Below are positions 38,079 to 41,714 of a stretch of DNA of 41,714 nt, piece after piece. A program made the position numbers and the translations under genes. The notes beneath the pieces are model-generated. The model saw only the letters and a list, made by a program, of their open reading frames with translations. It searched no databases and was not told the origin of the DNA. The DNA lies in contig JBBAAR010000016.1 in the NCBI GenBank assembly GCA_041658185.1, positions 1-41,714 on the forward strand. Reading direction: 5' to 3'. Each line of letters starts with the position of its first letter. Within the stretch, counting starts at the first letter, position 1. The stretch is from UBA8919 sp041658185. GTDB lineage: Bacteria > Elusimicrobiota > UBA8919.

Positions 38079-39398
38079 TCACTGGCTCACCTGTATGTCG
38101 TCAACGAACATCTTTGCTCCGGGGACTGTTGAATAGCCCTCTATCTTCAGTTTGAGCACTCCGTTCCTGTTCGGTGTGCCGGAAACCTGCAACTGTTCCC
38201 ACGTATCCGCAGATGCAATCATCGTTGCATTGCTGTTCACTCCCAGATTGTAAAGCGTAAGTTTGGGTTTCGCAGCCGCTCCGTAACTTGCGTTGTATCT
38301 TATGTATGCGGTTACTGTGATTAACTGCCCGCCCTTCGCAGCCACTTCCCACTCCCACAAACCGTCTCCGAAGAATCCGAAACTGTTCGGGCCCGTGCGG
38401 GTCGTTATCTTTTCCTGATACGTGCCGGGTTTTGTCTGCCAGTTGACAACCGACGACGGGTCGGAAACGTTTCCGGCGTTGTCTTTCGCTGTCAATCTGA
38501 AATAATATTTCTTATTTCTATTTAAATTGTTGAATACATAACTTGTCTGGGAAATCCAGCCGGAGTTGGTTACATCACCGCCGAAATTGGACGCCGTTGA
38601 CATCTCTACATAATACGGACTGCCGGCCAATCCGGATCCGGTATCATTGGCTGTAAAATACACCGTTATCTGTGAATATGAACCGGCGGAACAGGATGAA
38701 ATGCTAACGTTCGTCGGCGGTTCAGTGTCTATTTTTACCGCAATGGCTCCTGCATTCGCGGTCGCCCAACCGCTTTCAGCAGAAGAATTATCAATACATT
38801 TTACCCGCCAATAGTATGATGTCCCGCTGGTAAGTCCGGTCATAACATAAAAAGTTACGCCCTGGGAAATTAAAGAAGAAGTGTAGTTAATTGTTGTAGT
38901 TGCGAAGCTTGCTTCGCTTGAACATTGTATCTGGTATTTTACAGTGTCGGCGGCATCCGGGTCGGACAGATAAAAGGTTGCCCGTGGCGTTAAATTATTT
39001 GTCCAATTCCCGAAAGTTATCGGAGAGTTATCATCGGACCGTCTCTGACCAAGCAATGTGGGTGCAGCGGGCGAATAATTTACATAAGAAAAACTACAAA
39101 AAGCCCAGCCATCGCCGGGACTTCCTATGTAGACGACATGAGTTGCAGGTAAAGTAGTATCGTATTGTCCTTGCGAAACAGTCCAGCCATCGCCTGTGCC
39201 GCCGGCATATGGAGCAGAACCATAAAGGCAGGTTAAAAGTCCCGCAAAGAGCGGGATAAACTCCGCGAGTAAAATGAGTCCCGCACAAAAAGTACGCGGG
39301 ATGCACTTCGTCCCGAGTTTTGCGAGGGATAAAAGGTTAAAGGTTAAAATTAGATTCCGTGTCAAGCACGGGATGACACTTCGTGCCAAATTTTTCAT
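38079..39398 (-). CDS. Fibronectin type III-domain secreted/surface protein
   Basis: 439 residues as read from 39398. The region from about 64 has 'GGTGDGWTV' and 'GSPGDGWAF' repeats, followed by two FN3-like domains (about 110-215 and 230-325: 'GLTSGTSYYWRVKCID', 'NLNRNKKYYFRLTAKDNAGNVSDPSS') and a C-terminal carbohydrate-binding-like beta sandwich ending 'KMFVDDIQVSQ'. The first ~55 residues are unusual: they are read through several palindromic repeats before a signal-peptide-like stretch (about 41-65, ending SAPYA). The ATG overlaps the reverse transcriptase stop by four bases, so it may be co-expressed with the DGR. True start uncertain. Confidence 0.75.
   Translation of the reverse strand: MKNLARSVIPCLTRNLILTFNLLSLAKLGTKCIPRTFCAGLILLAEFIPLFAGLLTCLYGSAPYAGGTGDGWTVSQGQYDTTLPATHVVYIGSPGDGWAFCSFSYVNYSPAAPTLLGQRRSDDNSPITFGNWTNNLTPRATFYLSDPDAADTVKYQIQCSSEASFATTTINYTSSLISQGVTFYVMTGLTSGTSYYWRVKCIDNSSAESGWATANAGAIAVKIDTEPPTNVSISSCSAGSYSQITVYFTANDTGSGLAGSPYYVEMSTASNFGGDVTNSGWISQTSYVFNNLNRNKKYYFRLTAKDNAGNVSDPSSVVNWQTKPGTYQEKITTRTGPNSFGFFGDGLWEWEVAAKGGQLITVTAYIRYNASYGAAAKPKLTLYNLGVNSNATMIASADTWEQLQVSGTPNRNGVLKLKIEGYSTVPGAKMFVDDIQVSQ
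39240..39396. repeat. Cluster of palindromic repeats inside the N-terminal coding region of the FN3 gene
   Basis: Consecutive hairpins are visible: GTCCCGC...GCGGGAT at 39240-39255, GTCCCGC...GCGGGAT at 39280-39301 and TTCCGTG-TCAAG-CACGGGA at 39356-39374, plus GGGATGACACTTCGTGCC. Read as protein they give VIPCLTRNLI-like strings that are typical of translated repeats. Confidence 0.7.
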
Positions 39399-40447
39399 AG
39401 ATATAACCCCGAAAAAACTTTTTTTCTCAAATTATAAGTATCTCCGTGTTCGCAATGAGCCACCCAGCATCGGATTGAATTGGTAATTTCTGCCAGCGGA
39501 ACATCCTCTTGGGATTTTTGCCTTATCCTTCTTACGAAATTAACAATGTTTTTTCTTTTCAATCTCCGGGATACGGTAATATGAGATTGCTTCGGGACTT
39601 CGTCCCTCGTAATGACAACCTCCCCGGGCAAAAGCCGCCAGCCCAAAAAACTTACGCCGCATTTAACGGGATATACCGTTGATTTCTTCGGGTGTAATTC
39701 CAGTTTTAATTTCTCGGCAAGGAATTTATTTATACTTTCTCTTACCTCCCAGAGATGTTTTTTGTCATTCCCGAATATCAAAAAATCATCCATATATCGT
39801 AAGTAATATTTTTCCCGCAAGTTATGTTTAATATGGTGGTCCAATTCATTGAGATAAATGTTGGCAAAAAACTGGCTTGTTAAGTTTCCTATCGGCAGTC
39901 CGGTTTGTTTGTTATCATTGGCATTTATTATCAACTTAATCAACTGCAAGATATTTTCATCTTCTATATGTTTCCGGCAGAGTTTATACATAATATCCCT
40001 GTCTATGGAAGGAAAAAATTTCTTTATATCGCATTGCAGAAGATATGCCGAAGCAAAATTGAGCCGGCAGATTCTTTTTATAAACTTTTCGCACCTGTCA
40101 AGGGCTTTGTGCGTGCCTTTATTTTTCCTGCAGGCATATGAATCATAGATGAATCTTCTATCAACTATCGGCTCAAGAACATTACATAGAATGTGGTGGA
40201 CCACTCTGTCCCTGTAGGGTGATACCCCTATATCTCTGATTTTCGGTTCATAAATTGTAAAATGGTGGTAACTTCCCGGTTTATATGTCCCTGACATAAT
40301 TTCTTCTTTCAGTTTTAACAGTTCATTTTCAAGATAAAAATTAAACTTACATACGGAAAAATGTTCCCTTTTTCTCCTCTGTGCTAACTTGGCGGCAAGA
40401 AGAATGTTTTTAAACTCTGTGATTTTAGAAAACACCGAATTTTCCAT
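39395..40447 (-). CDS. DGR reverse transcriptase
   Basis: A 350-residue group-II-like reverse transcriptase of the diversity-generating retroelement clade. Palm motifs: 'LLQCDIKKFFPSIDRDIMY' (about 135-153), 'GLPIGNLTSQFFANIYLNELD' (about 183-203, containing the DGR-type [I/L]GxxxSQ motif) and the catalytic 'YLRYMDDFLIFGND' (about 216-229); thumb 'GVSFLGWRLLPG'. No endonuclease or maturase domain. It should copy the adjacent TR RNA with errors at adenines and replace the VR of the target gene. Residues about 275-289 (VITRDEVPKQSHIT) are encoded by an inserted palindromic repeat. The ATG at 40447 is only ~22 bases from the TR. Confidence 0.97.
   Translation of the reverse strand: MENSVFSKITEFKNILLAAKLAQRRKREHFSVCKFNFYLENELLKLKEEIMSGTYKPGSYHHFTIYEPKIRDIGVSPYRDRVVHHILCNVLEPIVDRRFIYDSYACRKNKGTHKALDRCEKFIKRICRLNFASAYLLQCDIKKFFPSIDRDIMYKLCRKHIEDENILQLIKLIINANDNKQTGLPIGNLTSQFFANIYLNELDHHIKHNLREKYYLRYMDDFLIFGNDKKHLWEVRESINKFLAEKLKLELHPKKSTVYPVKCGVSFLGWRLLPGEVVITRDEVPKQSHITVSRRLKRKNIVNFVRRIRQKSQEDVPLAEITNSIRCWVAHCEHGDTYNLRKKVFSGLYL
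39581..39621 (-). repeat. Palindromic element inserted in frame in the reverse transcriptase gene
   Basis: The minus strand has GTTGTCATTACGA, then a GGGAC-GAA-GTCCC hairpin, then GAAGCAATCTCAT. The outer parts match the element at 29165-29215, where a different hairpin occupies the centre. The frame stays open across it. Confidence 0.8.
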
Positions 40448-40468
40448 ATTTTTATCACCCGCCTTTTA

Positions 40469-40581
40469 GGTGTACTCGCAGGGCGAAAACCGACATTGTT
40501 GTTGCGATTAGCGTTAGACCACGAGGCGTTGTTGCGGTCGGATACACGCAGGTTCGTCGCATCGTTGTTCCAATCGCCGCC
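40469..40581 (-). repeat. DGR template repeat (TR)
   Basis: The minus strand reads GGCGGCGATTGGAACAACGA onward, rich in AAC/AAT codons (conceptually GGDWNNDATNLRVS...GFRPA). It aligns without gaps to 41602-41714: 19 differences in 113 positions, 18 at adenines of this strand (28 adenines in the aligned part) and one T/G near the 3' end at 40474. The repeat probably extends further 5' (to about 40591, GGCATCCGT), but the VR counterpart lies outside the window. Confidence 0.97.
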
Positions 40582-40591
40582 ACGGATGCCT

Positions 40592-40909
40592 AATATTTTT
40601 CTAACAACATCGCCCGACAGTCAGAATGTCAAGTTTGCCTTTTTATCCTGTTTTTAGCCTTTTTCGTGCTTTTAACCATGTTGCAGTTGCATATATCCAA
40701 CGTCTTGTTTTGGATGAATTAGGGATAGTCCCCAATTCACAACTGCACGCCCATCTCATGCGGGCAACTACACTATACTCCATGGGAACACACTCATTTT
40801 TGGTCCTAACCCTTTCTAATCAAAGGGGTTTGACACGGGCAAACTCAACTGGACACCCACCAATCACACTTTTTCAATCCGTAGATTGAAAAACTCCGGA
40901 ATGAAGGAC
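40592..40909 (-). ncRNA. Probable structured leader of the DGR RNA between avd and TR
   Basis: 318 bases without a convincing gene. Perfect or near-perfect inverted repeats on the minus strand: a 10-bp stem with 4-nt loop (40870-40893), GTTTG/CAAAC (40828-40844), AACC-CTTT/AAAGGGGTT (40808-40830), GCCC/GGGC (40749-40765) and a 10-bp stem GAATTGGGGA/TCCCTAATTC (40716-40738). In characterised DGRs the RNA around TR reaches back toward avd and is needed for retrotransposition; this is the equivalent position. The density of stems supports an RNA function. Confidence 0.6.
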
Positions 40910-41248
40910 TCAGACATTTAAACTCTTCAACCAGCCGCCAAGCATTTTACCTATCTCATTTACTGAACTTGCAGAAAATTCATACGCTTTCAAATCTATA
41001 TACCGAAGATCTTTTGAAATTCTTATCAGATAACGGATTTTTTCAAGTTTCAAATTTGCCAGACGAAGAATTGCAACCTTTTCTTTTGAATACTGCGCTT
41101 CAATCAACATATCTAAAATATCCAAAAGATAGTGTTCTATCCTATCGCCTAAAACAAATTTTTGGCTTCTTGGAAATTTATTGATTTTTTCTATTATCCA
41201 TAAAATAAAATCATATGTCTTAGGAATTATCTGAACCGGCTTATTCAT
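40910..41248 (-). CDS. avd: Accessory variability determinant (Avd-like four-helix bundle)
   Basis: A 112-residue, helix-rich, mostly basic protein of the bAvd/four-helix-bundle (23S rRNA-IVP-like) family: 'TYDFILWIIEKINKFPRSQKF' (split near 11-31), 'VLGDRIEHYLLDILDMLIEA' (32-51), 'LRLANLKLEKIRYLIRISKDL' (near 61-81) and 'YEFSASSVNEIGKMLGGWLK' (near 88-108). Avd forms a pentameric barrel that binds the reverse transcriptase and the TR RNA. A strong ribosome binding site (GAAGGGGAAAG) precedes the ATG at 41248. It overlaps the upstream gene by eight bases. Confidence 0.93.
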   Translation of the reverse strand: MNKPVQIIPKTYDFILWIIEKINKFPRSQKFVLGDRIEHYLLDILDMLIEAQYSKEKVAILRLANLKLEKIRYLIRISKDLRYIDLKAYEFSASSVNEIGKMLGGWLKSLNV

Positions 41249-41510
41249 CTTTCCCCTTCTCCATTATTTCTATCTTCTCCACCAATTCTCCATTTTCAAC
41301 AATCGCCACGTTCTCGCCGAGCCGGACAAGTTTGCCTATATATTTATCCATTCCGCTTTTGGGAAAACCGCAACTTAAATAAATTTTCGTCTCGCCTGAC
41401 GGCTCCGTTACTTTTTTTTCCAGAAGTTTCAAACCAAGCGGCCCCGCAAGTCGCCTCGCTTCTTCGCCTTCAATCAGATAAAAAATTCCTTTTTTTCTCA
41501 AATTAATCAT
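41241..41510 (-). CDS. MutS domain I-like small DGR accessory protein
   Basis: An 89-residue protein whose sequence follows the mismatch-recognition domain I of MutS: 'GIFYLIEGEEARRLAGPLGL' (8-27) corresponds to the GDFYE-x-F-x-x-DA-x-x-A-x-x-LGI region, and 'CGFPKSGMDKYIGKLVRLGE' (47-66) plus 'NVAIVENGE' to the CGVPYH-x-x-x-x-Yi-x-kLi-x-x-GykVAicEq region. No clamp, lever or ATPase domain is present. MutS-like (MSL) proteins have been reported as occasional DGR accessory genes. It lies between the target gene and avd. A role in tolerating or steering TR/VR mismatches is inference. Confidence 0.75.
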   Translation of the reverse strand: MINLRKKGIFYLIEGEEARRLAGPLGLKLLEKKVTEPSGETKIYLSCGFPKSGMDKYIGKLVRLGENVAIVENGELVEKIEIMEKGKDE

Positions 41511-41597
41511 TTTTCATTTCCTTCATATTTCTTTTTCCTGTTTCCCGTTTTTCTTTTCAAAAAAAGTGTAAAAGCGTAAAAGAGCAAAGAAATACAT

Positions 41598-41714
41598 TCA
41601 GGGTGTCCTCGCAGGGCGAAAACCGACATTGCCGTCGCGAGAAGCGAAAGACCACGAGGCGACGTTGCGGTCGGACACACGCAGGAACGACGCAACGTAG
41701 AACCAACCGCCGCC
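41598..41714 (-). CDS. C-terminal fragment of the DGR target protein (CLec/FGE-sulfatase fold)
   Basis: The minus-strand frame entering at the window edge reads GGGWFYVASFLRVSDRN, continues with VASWSFASRDGNVGF and ends RPARTP with TGA at 41598-41600. The 'LRVSDRN...GFRPA' frame is the usual C-terminus of formylglycine-generating-enzyme/C-type-lectin-fold DGR targets, where the variable residues form the ligand face. Only the last 38 codons are in the window. The out-of-frame ATG-initiated reading through the same stretch is spurious. Confidence 0.93.
   Translation of the reverse strand, partial: GGGWFYVASFLRVSDRNVASWSFASRDGNVGFRPARTP
41602..41714 (-). repeat. DGR variable repeat (VR), truncated by window edge
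   Basis: Pairs with the TR at 40469-40581 at a constant offset of 1133. Template AAC codons have become TTC (three times), TAC, GTC, GAC and GGC; GAT became GGT and GTT; AAT became TCT; ACG became TCG; GTA became GTG. The 3' part (GTCGGTTTTCGCCCTGCG) is unchanged and fits the initiation-of-mutagenic-homing region. Confidence 0.96.

Noticed and set aside
40626..40889. 87-residue plus-strand ORF in the avd-TR gap
   Set aside because: It is antisense to the DGR, overlaps several hairpins, matches no family I recognise and has no ribosome binding site; better explained as untranslated DGR RNA.
40870..40893. 10-bp perfect hairpin after avd as a Rho-independent terminator
   Set aside because: The stem is AT-rich and is not followed by a T-run; termination here would also prevent transcription of TR and RT from the avd side, so an RNA-structure role is preferred.
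41507..41695. 62-residue ATG-initiated minus-strand ORF across the VR
   Set aside because: It is out of frame with the target protein whose reading (ending GFRPARTP stop) matches the TR-encoded CLec C-terminus.
40469..41714. TR/VR pair as an ordinary diverged duplication or a small CRISPR-like repeat
   Set aside because: Substitutions are almost exclusively at template adenines, and RT plus Avd genes are present.

Overview
The window is about 41.7 kb of a low-GC (roughly 40%) bacterial chromosome. It looks like an uncultivated Gram-negative-type lineage of the Elusimicrobiota/Omnitrophota kind, but that placement is a low-confidence inference from gene content: a stand-alone YchF C-terminal protein, a pseudopilin-like tail on a DUF3352-like protein, carboxynorspermidine enzymes, a sphingolipid-type enzyme pair, and very many small palindromic intergenic repeats. 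Nearly everything from 1 to 30.9 kb is on the minus strand. The right third has mixed orientation.

Layout, left to right. 0-2.6 kb: start of an unidentified gene, then a GNAT-fold acyltransferase next to a serine palmitoyltransferase-like enzyme, a plausible ceramide-type lipid module. 2.6-7.3 kb: leucine genes leuA-leuC-(small protein)-leuD-leuB. 7.3-8.8 kb: phosphatidylserine synthase and decarboxylase. 8.9-11.4 kb: the conserved block tRNA-Thr, rpmG, tRNA-Trp, secE, nusG, rplK, rplA behind a perfect TTGACA-17-TATAAT promoter. 11.6-21.2 kb: queA, an N-formylglutamate-amidohydrolase-like protein, a SpoIID-type lipoprotein, a DUF3352/pilin-like protein, queH, a radical-SAM protein, ruvB, ruvA, ruvC and yebC. 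21.2-24.9 kb: hybrid cluster protein, ferredoxin-type protein, P-loop protein and an MscS-like membrane protein. 25.0-28.2 kb: a UvrD-like helicase with an added transmembrane segment and tail, flanked by related direct repeats. 28.3-28.9 kb: a BrnT/BrnA toxin-antitoxin pair. 29.2-37.1 kb: YgiQ, the stand-alone YchF C-terminal protein, a nitronate monooxygenase/FabK-like enzyme, a DEAD-box helicase, and nspC plus carboxynorspermidine dehydrogenase.

The most striking system is at the right edge: a diversity-generating retroelement (DGR) on the minus strand. In transcription order it has the C-terminus of a C-type-lectin/FGE-fold target gene carrying the variable repeat (VR, cut by the window edge), a small protein resembling MutS domain I, an Avd-type four-helix-bundle protein, a structured untranslated stretch, the template repeat (TR), and a DGR reverse transcriptase with YMDD and IGNLTSQ motifs. 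Across 113 aligned bases VR differs from TR at 19 sites. Eighteen of these are template adenines, and the one other lies at the 3' border. This is direct evidence of adenine-specific mutagenic homing. A fibronectin-III-type surface protein overlaps the reverse transcriptase stop by 4 nt.

A second theme is repeats. A ~108-bp element with terminal inverted repeats and tandem AGAGAATT-type blocks both sit immediately downstream of stop codons. A palindromic element has entered coding sequence in frame, including inside the DGR reverse transcriptase. Several promoters can be read directly, and two of them (brnT and the DEAD-box helicase) place the transcription start at or beside the start codon, suggesting leaderless mRNAs.
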